Positions 1-8,781 of a stretch of 64,000 nucleotides of DNA are shown piece by piece. The stretch is from CAWIHS01 sp963836005 (GTDB taxonomy: Bacteria > Pseudomonadota > Gammaproteobacteria > GRL18). Under the pieces are notes generated by a model. That model searched no databases, was not told where the DNA came from, and saw nothing but the letters and a program-made list of their open reading frames with translations. A program made the position numbers and the translations under genes. The first letter of the stretch is position 1. Each line of letters starts with the position of its first letter. Location of the stretch: the NCBI GenBank assembly GCA_963836005.1, contig CAWIHS010000002.1, positions 62,001-126,000 on the forward strand, in the 5' to 3' direction.

Positions 1-1
1 G

Positions 2-547
2 ACTCAGTTGATATCAAGTCGAACTAAAGAGAAACAGCACTTGGCTACAATACAGCATGGAGAAGGTCAGAGATCGATAAAGCGAGCAATAAAATTCTAT
101 AACGGTGAAATCGATAAAATCACCAAAAAATTAGCGTCAGCTGTGAATAAAGATGATGAATTGCAAGCCAAAGCAGAATTAATACAAACCGTTAAAGGTG
201 TGGGTGAAGTAACCACCTATACGCTGATTGGAGAATTACCTGAGTTAGGTCAAGTAGATAATAATAAAATTGCCGCTTTGGTCGGTGTGGCTCCATTCTG
301 CCGAGATAGTGGCACCATGAAAGGAAAACGCACAACATGGGGTGGTAGATCATCGGTAAGAGCTGCACTTTATATGGCTACTCTTTCGGCTAGCAGACAT
401 AATCCAGCTATCAAAATATTTTACCAACGTTTGATAGCAAAAGGTAAAGCAAAAAAAGTGGTATTGACAGCATGCATGAGAAAGTTATTAACAATCATCA
501 ATACCATGGTCAAAAATAATGAACCATGGCATGCAGAAATTGCATAA
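2..547 (+). CDS. IS110-family transposase, C-terminal part (cut by window edge)
   Basis: The frame is open from the first bases of the window, so this is the C-terminal half or more of a longer protein, not a gene starting at the TTG at position 8. A helix-hairpin-helix-like stretch (TVKGVGEVTTYTLIGELPEL) is followed by ALVGVAPFCRDSGTMKGKR, the Transposase_20 region that holds the essential serine of IS110/IS1111 DEDD-type recombinases. The end (NNEPWH, stop at 545-547) is typical of the family. IS110 elements move without terminal inverted repeats, guided by a bridge RNA encoded in a non-coding end of the element. The sequence just after the stop (about 548-575) is probably the short right end. 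Family assignment is firm; intactness cannot be judged here. Confidence 0.85.
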   Translation, partial: TQLISSRTKEKQHLATIQHGEGQRSIKRAIKFYNGEIDKITKKLASAVNKDDELQAKAELIQTVKGVGEVTTYTLIGELPELGQVDNNKIAALVGVAPFCRDSGTMKGKRTTWGGRSSVRAALYMATLSASRHNPAIKIFYQRLIAKGKAKKVVLTACMRKLLTIINTMVKNNEPWHAEIA

Positions 548-833
548 AACCACTTGACTATTAACACAGTTGCTACGGGTGAGTTCAAAATGTTCTGGAA
601 AGTCTTGAAGATTCAGTGTATTAGACGCTCGCAGTAGGTTTAACTGATTTTTTTAGGTTTAATATGGAAGTATAAACCCGATCTGACAGGCTGTTTCAAA
701 TAACGACTAGCGGATATCAACCCGTTATACTTGTTTGATAAAATTTCGCATGGATTACGGCAAAAAGTCTCTTCTGAACTAAATAATGAATCATTTTGTT
801 CAGAAGCACAATTCGATTAAACGATGTGAGGCA
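548..833. other. IS right end and intergenic spacer
   Basis: The first 30 bases after the transposase stop probably hold the right end of the IS110 element. The rest is AT-rich with no convincing ORF. A 9-bp inverted repeat (cttctgaac at 771-779, gttcagaag at 798-806) lies downstream of the minus-strand gene at 834-1223. It lacks a clear T-run, so calling it a terminator would be a guess. Confidence 0.4.
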
Positions 834-1223
834 TTACCAAATTTTTTGAGCCTCAAACTCACCACCGAGTTGTTCAACTAATGCTCCAAATTCAGCACAT
901 AATTCAACAGGTTCACAGGAAACACCCGTTGCTGTGGCATTGCTATCATCATGAAATTCAACATCAAGCACCACTACTGCATCTTCATCTGCGATAAAGG
1001 GTACAGAGGTAACTGTTGCTTTATTGCCTTTCAGTACACCAGTGTAAGGAAACCATCGTCTTGCATCAGCTTGCAGTTGAACAGCAACTAGAATACCATC
1101 GTTTTCATGCATGGATATAAATCCGATTGGGGTCAACCAAATGCCATCAAATTCCCCTTCAGCAAAAGCCGTTGTAGAGGAAACACAAAACAACAATACG
1201 AAAAATAAGATAAATTTTTTCAT
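834..1223 (-). CDS. Small secreted protein of unknown function
   Basis: A 129-residue protein with a clear Sec signal peptide (MKKFILFFVLLFCVSSTTAFA, cleavage after about residue 21). The mature part is about 108 residues and acidic, with only two cysteines (in CEPVELC) that could pair. The start is well supported: AGGAGG lies just upstream of the ATG at 1223. I do not recognise the family. The phrase GEFDGIWLTP and the beta-rich composition suggest a small extracytoplasmic beta-sheet domain of the kind that opens with 'G-x-W'. It stands alone between an IS110 remnant and the hairpin repeat, with no operon partner. The frame is intact and the codons look ordinary, so it is likely expressed; the function is unknown. 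Confidence 0.7.
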   Translation of the reverse strand: MKKFILFFVLLFCVSSTTAFAEGEFDGIWLTPIGFISMHENDGILVAVQLQADARRWFPYTGVLKGNKATVTSVPFIADEDAVVVLDVEFHDDSNATATGVSCEPVELCAEFGALVEQLGGEFEAQKIW

Positions 1224-1832
1224 GATCTCAACCTCCTCAAAGAAACTACTCCCTCTATTGTCACTTTACGCCTGATTCAGTTTCGACACAATGACGCAGA
1301 TCATTAGATACGTTGATTTAAGGTAACTAATCAGCGTATCTGGAATAACTTACTAAGTGCTTGATATCAGGTATTCGTTCCAGAAGACGCCGTAAATACA
1401 TCCATGGTCGTTCCCGGCTTCCTGCCTCCCACGGCACTTATACTTCCATGTATGTCGTAGGCTTGAATGTGGCATCCATGCCACATTCACTTCTTACGCA
1501 AATACCTGATATCAAGCACGATCTTATAAGATACGCTGAGTAGTTACGATTTAAGTTGCTTTATCTGTATGTACGTTATTCACACCAGGTGTTAATCAGA
1601 GTGGAATATCGAGTTCCATTTTCGAGTGCGATACCGACTGCTATCGGATAACTCAGCGGATCGAATCCAGAAACTTCGATGTTGATAATAAAAGGAGTTA
1701 ACCCCTAGCTTAACCTCATCCCTTTTTTCTAATAAATTACAAATAGTCCCGCCTTTATACCAGGGATTATTGAGTTATTACGTTTAAGTGTAGTCAATAA
1801 TTGACCTATTTGTGAATTCAAAAAGGCTAAAA
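1224..1832. other. Long intergenic region with hairpin repeat
   Basis: I find no convincing gene in this 0.6-kb stretch. It is occupied mainly by the large inverted repeat at 1323-1547. A short motif resembling gatacgctgagtagtta recurs in both orientations around 1307, 1328-1340, 1530-1547 and 1645-1661. The 60-codon ORF at 1361-1543 lies inside the hairpin and is not believable as a gene. Confidence 0.5.
1323..1547. repeat. Large imperfect palindrome, copy 1 of a dispersed hairpin repeat
   Basis: The left arm at 1323-1375 and the right arm at 1501-1547 are reverse complements over about 47-53 bases with small gaps. The innermost 19 bp (gtgcttgatatcaggtatt against its complement) are perfect. 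The loop of about 125 bases holds a second perfect hairpin at 1465-1488 (gaatgtggca/tgccacattc). It also holds a 23-base core at 1377-1399, beginning gttccagaagacgccg, which recurs identically at 49624-49646 inside another palindrome with unrelated arms. The structure is seen directly; its nature as a REP/MITE-like mobile repeat is inference. Confidence 0.7.
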
Positions 1833-4139
1833 TTATTTTATTTTTACCGGGGCCTGTTCATCAGATAACTCTTTAATAGTGCCAATTATTCTAGTATCTG
1901 CATACCCCAGTTGAGTCAGTTTTTTTACGCACGCTTGTGCCTGACTTCCGGGTACACCGGCAAGTAAACCGCCTGCAGTTTGCGGATCAAATAACAGAGG
2001 AAAAGCAGGATGCCTGGCTGCATTTTCAATATCATGAATTGCCCGGCGCAATCGAAGATTGGCAGGCTGCAACGAAGATAATATACCGGCAGCCACGGTA
2101 TCCATGGCACCATCCAGTAACGGTAAGGCATCCATGAATAACTCAGCATCAACCTGTGAAGCTTTGGTCATTTCGATCAGGTGTCCGATGATGCCAAAAC
2201 CGGTCAGATCTGTGCATGCCGTCGCATTAAAGTACTGTAAACATTCTGCGGCCTGCTGATTAGATAACAACATCGACTGGATGGCAGCATCAACCCAACG
2301 CCCCCTGGCTTTACCACGCATCTCTGCAGCGAATAAGGTGCCTGTGCCCACAGCCTTGGTTAAAATAATGGCATCGCCGGGTTGTAATCCACTTTTGCGC
2401 CAGACCCTGTTCGGATCTATCAGCCCATTCACCGTCAAACCGAACGCCAGTTCGGCCCCTTCACTGGAATGGCCGCCAGCTAATACCGCACCGCTGGGCT
2501 GAATAACAGACATGGCACCAGCCATTACATCGTACAATGTTTCTTCCACGACCCGTTCGCGGCCATACGGAACAGTTGCGATGGCCAATACTGACTGCGC
2601 TTCGCCGCCCATCGCAAATATATCTCCCAGTGCATGATTAGCGGCTATGGCCCCGAATGTATAGGTATCTTCTATAAACGCGCGAAAATAATCAACACTC
2701 TGCACCATGACCTTGCCTGCCGGTACTGCCAGCATCGCACAGTCATCCGGGGAATCTCTGCCTATGAGTACATCATCACGTTTCTCATCAGGTAAACGTT
2801 GCATGACTCTGGATAAAACGCTAGCACCCACTTTGGCACCGCAACCGCCACAGCGCATTGCCAGCGTGGAAAGCTCTTTAATCGCCTCGGCATCTGCGAT
2901 GCCCGAAGCAAGTTGCGGATTGTCTTCTTCCTCCATTTCGGGTAACTCATTGAACTTGCGCATGAACTGCATATCGATCCTGTCTTTAACTTTCCACAAC
3001 CAGGCTGATTCATACGACAAATTTCCGCGTGATGCGATGGCATATTTGTCACCGGTACTAATCAGTCCCAGAAATTTCCTTTGTGGTCGATATCGTCTTA
3101 ACCGTCCATGAGTCACGCTAGCTTTAAGGTTATGCGCTAAAACCGGTCCCTGACGTACCGCAAAAACACCTGACTTGGGCCTCGGATCGATCATTGACGC
3201 TACATCACCAGCTGCAAAAATTCCTTCATGTGATAGAGACTGCAGGTTTTTATCGACACGAATAAAACCTGCATCATCAACCGTCAAACCAGCTTCTGCA
3301 GGCCAGGCGGGAGCAGCAGCTGTTGTTACCCAGATAATTGCATCGGCAGCAAATACAGTGCCATCATCCAGCAATACCTGATCCGCTTTAACTTCTGTCA
3401 CTCTGCTTCTAATTTTAATGGTTATATCACGTACGCAAAATATGCGTTCAAAACGCTCCCGCACTCCGTCATTATGCATGTGCATAATACGATCACTTTG
3501 TGTCAACAGGGTATAACTCAACCGTTGCGGGTCATCACCCTGTTCACGTAATATTTTTTGCAACCGGTACTGAGTCGACAATGCCAGTTCGACGCCACCG
3601 GCACCACCACCTACTACTACGACCTTGAATTCACCTTGACGGTTGCGAACACGTTCAACCAGTGCCTCCCACTTCACTAAAAAAATATCGATAGGCTTTG
3701 CCGCAATGGCAAATTCATCGACACCCGGTATATTGACGCTATTGGGTCTGGAGCCGGTATTAATGGAAACCACATCATAATTTATAGCCGGGCGACCCGC
3801 GGCCAGCACCTGCTTATTGTTTACATCCAGACCTATCACCGGCGTATGATACAGACGTGCTCCGGCAAACCTGGCTAAAGGTCCAAGGTCAATATGGCAA
3901 TCATCATAATCGTAATGACCGGCAACATAACCCGGCAACATACCGGAATAAGGTGTATGAATATCTCGTGTAATCAGGGTGATACGTAAACCGGCTACAG
4001 GTCTCATACCGAGACGTTTTAACACGGCAACATGTGCATGGCCGCCACCAATAAGCACCAGATCTTTTACTACGGGAGAATTATTACTTTTCATTTCATA
4101 TGTCTGTTTAAGTGACTGGAACAGTGGCTTCAACTTCAT
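1833..4139 (-). CDS. selD: Selenide, water dikinase (SelD/SenC) fused to an N-terminal FAD/NAD(P)-dependent oxidoreductase
   Basis: Two enzymes in one 768-residue chain. Residues about 25-400 form an NDH-2-like pyridine-nucleotide-disulfide oxidoreductase with the FAD motif GGGHAH (31-36), a second dinucleotide motif GGGAGG (177-182) and AAGD (309-312); this is the known 'N-terminal to SelD' family. Residues about 425-768 are selenophosphate synthetase (ATP + selenide + water to selenophosphate + AMP + Pi). The catalytic CGGCGAK stretch (430-436) places Cys433 and Lys436 at the positions of E. coli Cys17 and Lys20; the E. coli Cys19 position is Ala. GGHSSEGAE (from 555) is the glycine-rich ATP-binding segment. 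An internal ATG at residue 16 (4094) is an alternative start; neither has a good ribosome site. It lies 35 bases after egtD. Given senA and senB nearby, it probably supplies selenophosphate for selenoneine, and perhaps also for tRNA or Sec. Confidence 0.93.
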   Translation of the reverse strand: MKLKPLFQSLKQTYEMKSNNSPVVKDLVLIGGGHAHVAVLKRLGMRPVAGLRITLITRDIHTPYSGMLPGYVAGHYDYDDCHIDLGPLARFAGARLYHTPVIGLDVNNKQVLAAGRPAINYDVVSINTGSRPNSVNIPGVDEFAIAAKPIDIFLVKWEALVERVRNRQGEFKVVVVGGGAGGVELALSTQYRLQKILREQGDDPQRLSYTLLTQSDRIMHMHNDGVRERFERIFCVRDITIKIRSRVTEVKADQVLLDDGTVFAADAIIWVTTAAAPAWPAEAGLTVDDAGFIRVDKNLQSLSHEGIFAAGDVASMIDPRPKSGVFAVRQGPVLAHNLKASVTHGRLRRYRPQRKFLGLISTGDKYAIASRGNLSYESAWLWKVKDRIDMQFMRKFNELPEMEEEDNPQLASGIADAEAIKELSTLAMRCGGCGAKVGASVLSRVMQRLPDEKRDDVLIGRDSPDDCAMLAVPAGKVMVQSVDYFRAFIEDTYTFGAIAANHALGDIFAMGGEAQSVLAIATVPYGRERVVEETLYDVMAGAMSVIQPSGAVLAGGHSSEGAELAFGLTVNGLIDPNRVWRKSGLQPGDAIILTKAVGTGTLFAAEMRGKARGRWVDAAIQSMLLSNQQAAECLQYFNATACTDLTGFGIIGHLIEMTKASQVDAELFMDALPLLDGAMDTVAAGILSSLQPANLRLRRAIHDIENAARHPAFPLLFDPQTAGGLLAGVPGSQAQACVKKLTQLGYADTRIIGTIKELSDEQAPVKIK

Positions 4140-4174
4140 TGCAGACAGTTTTAAAAGCCCGGCTCCCAGGATAA

Positions 4175-5146
4175 TTACGGTTGTAAATCCTTAACTCTGA
4201 ACAAATGAACACTGAATAAACGATTTTCATCTATCCATAACTCATCTGATAGAAAACCGGCTTTCGATGCCAGCGTGATAAATTCGTCGCTGCTATATTT
4301 ATACGAATTTTCGGTGTGAATAGTTTCACCTTTGACAAAACTGAACGAGTCTCCATTGATATGGACCGTTTGATCCTGCTGACTCACCAGATGCATTTCA
4401 ATGCGCCCGGCTACATCATTATATAAAGCTTTATGCTGCCATTTCGATAAATCAAAATCGCCATTTAACTCATGATTTAAATGAGAAAGTAAATTCAAAT
4501 TAAATAAAGCCGTTATACCAGCCGAATCATCATAGGCTGCTTCAAGTATAGCTTTGTCTTTTTTCAGGTCGACACCAATTAACAGATAACCTCCCGGTCC
4601 CACTAATTCAGCAATTGCCTGTAAAAATACGATCGCAGCATCGGGATCGAAATTGCCGATACTGGACCCCGGGAAAAAGGCAACATGCGTGCCCTTGGGC
4701 GCACTCGGAGGTAGTAACATTTCTTGCGTAAAATCGGTACAGGCGGCATGAATTTCCAGCCACGGAAAGGCAATCGCCAGTTCTTCTGCTGCCAGCTGTA
4801 AATGGTCTTTAGAGATATCCATAGGCACATATGCCCTGGGTTTCAGCCCTTCCAATAAAATATGCACTTTGGCACAACTGCCTCCACCCGGTTCAACCAG
4901 TAAACTTCCGGTGCCAATATGTTGTGCTATTTGTCCGGCATTCTTCGATAAAAGTTCAATCTCGGTGCGGGTCGGATAATATTCAGGCAATTGTGTAATG
5001 GCATCAAATAATTTTGAGCCCTTTTCATCATAAAAATATTTCGGCAGTATGGAGGCAGGACGTTCACTCAGCCCCTTTAAAACATCGCTGGCGAACTCGT
5101 TGCGGCTGGCATGTAAATCATGAAATTGAATTTTATTTTTGCTCAA
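4175..5146 (-). CDS. egtD: L-histidine N-alpha-methyltransferase EgtD (hercynine synthesis)
   Basis: EgtD trimethylates histidine with three SAM to give hercynine, the betaine scaffold of ergothioneine and selenoneine. The 323-residue length matches the family. The N-terminal signature FYDEKGSKLFDAITQLPEYY followed by PTRTEIELL is diagnostic, and VEPGGGSCAK (about residue 85) is the SAM-binding glycine loop, written slightly differently from the usual GSGSS. The C-terminal half carries the conserved FVKGETIHTENSYKYS block, the tyrosine/glutamate-rich segment that contacts the histidine substrate in known structures. It starts 8 bases after the stop of the SenA-like gene and ends 35 bases before selD, so the three are almost certainly one transcript. 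Confidence 0.95.
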   Translation of the reverse strand: MSKNKIQFHDLHASRNEFASDVLKGLSERPASILPKYFYDEKGSKLFDAITQLPEYYPTRTEIELLSKNAGQIAQHIGTGSLLVEPGGGSCAKVHILLEGLKPRAYVPMDISKDHLQLAAEELAIAFPWLEIHAACTDFTQEMLLPPSAPKGTHVAFFPGSSIGNFDPDAAIVFLQAIAELVGPGGYLLIGVDLKKDKAILEAAYDDSAGITALFNLNLLSHLNHELNGDFDLSKWQHKALYNDVAGRIEMHLVSQQDQTVHINGDSFSFVKGETIHTENSYKYSSDEFITLASKAGFLSDELWIDENRLFSVHLFRVKDLQP

Positions 5147-5154
5147 TGCTCTGT

Positions 5155-6528
5155 TTACTCGTCTAAGGCGCAGGTACGAAAACCGGCGAACACATCATTT
5201 CTATCAGGGCCATAGTAAGTCCGCCAGGTATTTCTAATCATTCTGGCACGTGTAGGCCAGGCACCCCCGCGTAAAACTTTAGTGATACCGAATAAAGGTT
5301 GCGAATAATCCTGGTACATATCCGCTTCAAATCCAGGATAAGGAGTAAATGTATCCTCTGTCCATTCCCACACATTGCCGATCATTTGACGACAGCCAAA
5401 AGCCGAGTCACCGGCAGGAAATGCTGCAACATCAACTGTTCCGAGTGCATAACCATCCAGGTTAGCCTGATCTGAACGGGGAGGCTCATCACCCCAGGGA
5501 AAGTGACGTTTGCGGGCCGATAATGTTTTTCCATCTGCACTCGCTTCTGCCGACGCCGCAACTTCCCATTCCGCTTCGTTTGGCAAACGCCTTCCCGCCC
5601 AACGACAATACGCCTGGGCTTCAAACCAGCTTACATGAATAATGGCCGCATTCATCGGCATCGGTTTCCATTGATCAAACTGCCTTATTTCCCAGCCGGA
5701 TGAGACCTGACGCCAGTAAACAGGATGATTCAATGCAGATTTTTCGCACCATAACCAGCCGTCATCAAGCCAGTATTCTTTTTTGCTATAGCCATCTGCT
5801 TCAACAAATTTTAAAAAATCAGCATGACTGATTGCTGCTTTAGAAATACTGAATGGTTTTATATCAACTTCATGCGCCCATTTTTCGTTATCAAAGACGA
5901 AACCATCTTGTTGTGCAGCTCCTAACATAAAACGTCCACCGGGTATCTGAACATCTCCCGGAAGAGCACCGGCATGATAAATTTTACTGTCTCCCCTGCC
6001 AATGTCAGGAGTCGGGTAATTTAACGTTTGTCGGGTATAGGTATAGGCTTCGTTATGCATGTCGTGATGAAATACTGCGTATAAAGCGAGGTAATCACGT
6101 CTGGCATCTTCTCCGCCAGACAGGCATTTTTTTATATTATCAAGAACAGTCTGAATATAATTCAATGTTTCTGACAACTCGGGTAATGCTAAATTCCAGC
6201 GGTCATCATGGGCGATGGTGATGGAATCATACAAATCATCGGAATCTTCTCGCATCGAGGGTTGCTGCAAGTGATGACGTAATACCCAGTATTCATAAAA
6301 ATACGCTGCATGGCCTATTTCCCAACGCAGCGGGTTTACTGTTGCCAACAACGGCCCCATTAACTGTTCAGCATTCAGTCCTTCTATTAATGCTAATGTG
6401 CGTAAATGTGCATCCTGTGCCTGTTGAGCGATAACATGTGGATTCAATTTTTGCATACTGCTGTTAAAATAATTATTGTCAGTTAACTGTTTGATCAACA
6501 TTGTCCCACGCTGAAGAGCAGATGTCAT
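5155..6528 (-). CDS. senA: Selenoneine synthase SenA / EgtB-family non-haem iron sulfoxide synthase
   Basis: An EgtB-superfamily oxygenase that couples a sulfur or selenium donor to the imidazole of hercynine. Residues about 35-165 form the DinB-like iron-binding helix bundle with the HxxxHxE facial triad at H154-H158-E160 (HHDMHNE). Residues about 190-455 form the formylglycine-generating-enzyme-like domain (IPGGRFMLGA, HVSWFEAQAYCRWAGRRLP, MIGNVWEWTED, LRGGAWPT, FAGFR). The SenA reading rests on context: a SenB homologue divergent 55 bases away and SelD in the operon. It also rests on the FVFDNEKWAH stretch, which to my recollection is more SenA-like than EgtB-like. A plain EgtB making ergothioneine remains possible. 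Starts at residues 10 and 25 are alternatives; no clear Shine-Dalgarno marks any of them. Confidence 0.85.
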   Translation of the reverse strand: MTSALQRGTMLIKQLTDNNYFNSSMQKLNPHVIAQQAQDAHLRTLALIEGLNAEQLMGPLLATVNPLRWEIGHAAYFYEYWVLRHHLQQPSMREDSDDLYDSITIAHDDRWNLALPELSETLNYIQTVLDNIKKCLSGGEDARRDYLALYAVFHHDMHNEAYTYTRQTLNYPTPDIGRGDSKIYHAGALPGDVQIPGGRFMLGAAQQDGFVFDNEKWAHEVDIKPFSISKAAISHADFLKFVEADGYSKKEYWLDDGWLWCEKSALNHPVYWRQVSSGWEIRQFDQWKPMPMNAAIIHVSWFEAQAYCRWAGRRLPNEAEWEVAASAEASADGKTLSARKRHFPWGDEPPRSDQANLDGYALGTVDVAAFPAGDSAFGCRQMIGNVWEWTEDTFTPYPGFEADMYQDYSQPLFGITKVLRGGAWPTRARMIRNTWRTYYGPDRNDVFAGFRTCALDE

Positions 6529-6583
6529 CTTGACGATTATTTATGTTATTGTTTCTTACGGCGAAAGATTAAAAATTTAAACG

Positions 6584-7531
6584 ATGCGCATACTTCTTAT
6601 TACACCGGCACCCCCCCGATCCAGAGCAGGCAATCGTGCCACTGCGGCCCGTTGGGCTCATATTCTCAGAACATTAGGACATAAAGTCGAGATCAGTGTG
6701 TCCTATGAAAACCAGGCCGCAGACATGATGCTGGCTTTGCATGCCTGGCGCAGCGCCGATTCTATTCAACGGTTTGCTGAAAAATTTCCGCATCGCCCGT
6801 TAATCGTCGCTATCACCGGCACCGATGCCTATCGCTTCATCCATAGTCACCCGCAGCCGACCTTGCGTTCCATTCGACTGGCACATCAGCTGGTAGGGTT
6901 GCATGATTTAATCGGTAATACCCTACCGGTAGAACAACGACATAAAATGCATGTCATTCATCAGTCAGCTGAACCCGTCGCTTGTCGTCATCCATACAAA
7001 CGATATTTCCATGTTTCGGTGATGGGCCATTTACGCGAGGAAAAAGACCCCATGCGACCTGCCATGGCGGTACGCAACCTGCCTGCCTGTAGCCGCATCA
7101 GAGTGCATCATTTTGGCAAGGCGTGTTCACCCGAATGGGCACAAAAGGCCAGAGAGGAGATGCTAATCAATACTCGTTATCACTGGCATGAAGAAATCCC
7201 TCATTACAAAATTCGACAGGTTTATCAACGCACTCATGTTCTGGTTTTGCCTTCGCGGATGGAAGGCGGTGCCAATGTTATCTCGGAAGCGATAGTTGCC
7301 GGAATTCCAGTCATCGCTTCAAATATAGAAGGTTCGATCGGCTTACTCGGTGAGGACTATGCCGGTTATTACCCGGTTGAAGATGAGCAGGCTTTATCAG
7401 AGATTCTGCTAAAAATAGAATCTGATAAAAAGTTTTATAAACAGTTACAGCAAGCCTGTATCGCAAGGCAGGTATTGTTTACTGCTGAAAGTGAACTAAA
7501 CGGCTGGAAGCATCTTCTAAGCAATCTTTAG
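6584..7531 (+). CDS. senB: Selenosugar synthase SenB (TIGR04348 glycosyltransferase family)
   Basis: A 315-residue GT4-like glycosyltransferase. The N-terminus (MRILLITPAPPRSRAGNRAT, then RWAHILRTLGHKVEI) matches the TIGR04348 family now known as SenB. SenB uses a UDP-sugar and selenophosphate to make a 1-seleno-sugar, the selenium donor for SenA. The C-terminal half has the Rossmann-like donor-binding domain with VLPSRMEGGANVISEAIVAG (from about residue 220), including the E-x7-E element of retaining GT-B enzymes. It is divergent from senA with only 55 bases between the start codons, so the two transcripts must share or abut a promoter region. No transmembrane segment is seen, so it should be cytosolic. 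A generic sugar transferase is the alternative, but the neighbours argue against it. Confidence 0.9.
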   Translation: MRILLITPAPPRSRAGNRATAARWAHILRTLGHKVEISVSYENQAADMMLALHAWRSADSIQRFAEKFPHRPLIVAITGTDAYRFIHSHPQPTLRSIRLAHQLVGLHDLIGNTLPVEQRHKMHVIHQSAEPVACRHPYKRYFHVSVMGHLREEKDPMRPAMAVRNLPACSRIRVHHFGKACSPEWAQKAREEMLINTRYHWHEEIPHYKIRQVYQRTHVLVLPSRMEGGANVISEAIVAGIPVIASNIEGSIGLLGEDYAGYYPVEDEQALSEILLKIESDKKFYKQLQQACIARQVLFTAESELNGWKHLLSNL

Positions 7532-7885
7532 CCGTGCTCAGCAAAACAAGAAATTACTTACCGGTTAGCCTTATGAAAGATAATGTTATATCAACTTAAA
7601 AAACTTATATTATTTATTACATGGTTAATTGTTGATTCAAAAGAAGGCATGATAAAAAAGTGTTATATCTAAATAAAGGTTCTTAAAAGGTGTCCATTCA
7701 GCACGAGAACCTGTGATGTATCATTTCGGGATTTGATGCTAATATGAGCGAAATGATGTATTACAGGGTCTTGTGCGATGCCTCAATACGATGGCCACTA
7801 TTTCCGAACAGCTATCTAGCATGATTGTGGTAAATGACCTGGTCCATTTTTGTAGTTTATAAAATATAAACTAACTCGAGTAGGA
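7532..7885. other. Intergenic region with inverted repeat
   Basis: No gene is supported. An imperfect inverted repeat with arms of about 27 bases (7701-7727 and 7749-7776, inner arms catttcg/cgaaatg) can fold into a strong hairpin. It has no T-run after it and sits 170 bases past senB, so a REP-like repeat is more likely than a terminator. Confidence 0.45.
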
Positions 7886-8122
7886 TTATTTGTTCTTTGA
7901 TGCCCAAATAGCTAGTTTATGCATCATTGACTTCTGCGACACCTGGTCTTCCGGAATAGCCTGTATCACCTTATCATGGACAAGCAATCGATAGATATAC
8001 TCAATTTTTTCATGTGCCGAATCAGTGGGTTCAAACTCAACAACACCTCTGCCTTCACCATATTTAACGCCATCTATAATCGCCTTCTTTAATAAGTCTT
8101 TTTCATTTTTTAGCTTCTTCAT
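7886..8122 (-). CDS. DUF5062-like small protein
   Basis: A 78-residue, soluble, lysine-rich protein with an AGAGG ribosome site 6 bases before its ATG. The sequence MKKLKNEKDLLKKAIIDGVKYG, then EFEPTDSAHEKIEYIYRLLVHDKVIQAIPEDQ and KHKLAIW-like MMHKLAIWASKNK, resembles the DUF5062 family found in Vibrio, Shewanella and relatives. I recall that family from memory and could not check the match. No function is established. It is a single gene between the selenium module and the start of the accessory island, and is probably ancestral core sequence rather than island cargo. Confidence 0.65.
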   Translation of the reverse strand: MKKLKNEKDLLKKAIIDGVKYGEGRGVVEFEPTDSAHEKIEYIYRLLVHDKVIQAIPEDQVSQKSMMHKLAIWASKNK

Positions 8123-8781
8123 AACGACCTCTGGTCAACTTATTAAACCCTGGTTAATGTCGGGTGGGGTCAGACTGGATTGATTGCGATATAGAACCAA
8201 TAATCCTTATCTGTACAGAATATGTCCTGCCGATTGCTGCCATGTTAAATGACATGCTGAGGATGTCCAGGTAGGGCATAACGATGTAATAGTGCCATAA
8301 ATCAACTCCTTTTGATGTATGAATGTACAAACATTAACTTATTGCAGTTCATGTAACAAGTAAATATTAAAAAGCAATCGAGTCTTCCCCCCATTATCTC
8401 GGGATGATTCCTTTAGCCCCGCTCACACACCAAAATAAAATTTTTCGTCACTCAAATGCAATCTCTCACCCATAACTGATATCATTCATCACACAATTAT
8501 TTTATCATCATATTTTTACCGTCGCGAAAATCGAAGCGAGTTACAATCGCACCCTGATGATTCTATCTGTGTGGTTTACATGGGTATTTTTTATAGGCAG
8601 CGATGTAAATCATTGAAAAATGACATTAATAACAGGATAACCCATTGAGTCATAAGGCAAGGAAAAGGTTCGGCCAGAAGTCCTCCCCGACTCTATTTTC
8701 CTGCATTATTCAGTAAGTTATAAGCCAGTACAACTCGACCATCGCAACTTTTGATGACAGTAATTGTTTTATAAGAGAGAG
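8123..8781. other. Intergenic region with REP-like fragments and the left rsmA-leader copy
   Basis: No intact gene. Two short segments, near 8160-8190 (ggtggggtcagactggatt) and 8371-8395 (aatcgagtcttcccccc), look like opposed halves of REP-type palindromes, consistent with the REP-associated transposase remnant at 9572. The right half of this region is the diverged duplicate of the rsmA leader described separately. Confidence 0.4.
8465..8679 (+). pseudogene. rsmA: Duplicated rsmA leader and first 12 codons (left island boundary)
   Basis: This stretch aligns collinearly with the region just before and into the real rsmA (19745-20124, after removing the MITE there). It includes the ribosome site AGGATAACCCA, the TTG start at 8645 and codons reading MSHKARKRFGQ; the match breaks off after ggccagaa. 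I judge identity to be roughly 85% by eye. The copy lacks the MITE that interrupts the right-hand copy. Only the 5' end is present, so it cannot make RsmA. It may mark one end of an inserted element. Confidence 0.8.

Noticed and set aside
1361..1543. 60-codon frame inside the hairpin
   Set aside because: Entirely within the palindrome, with no ribosome site; the shared 23-base core is non-coding in copy 2.
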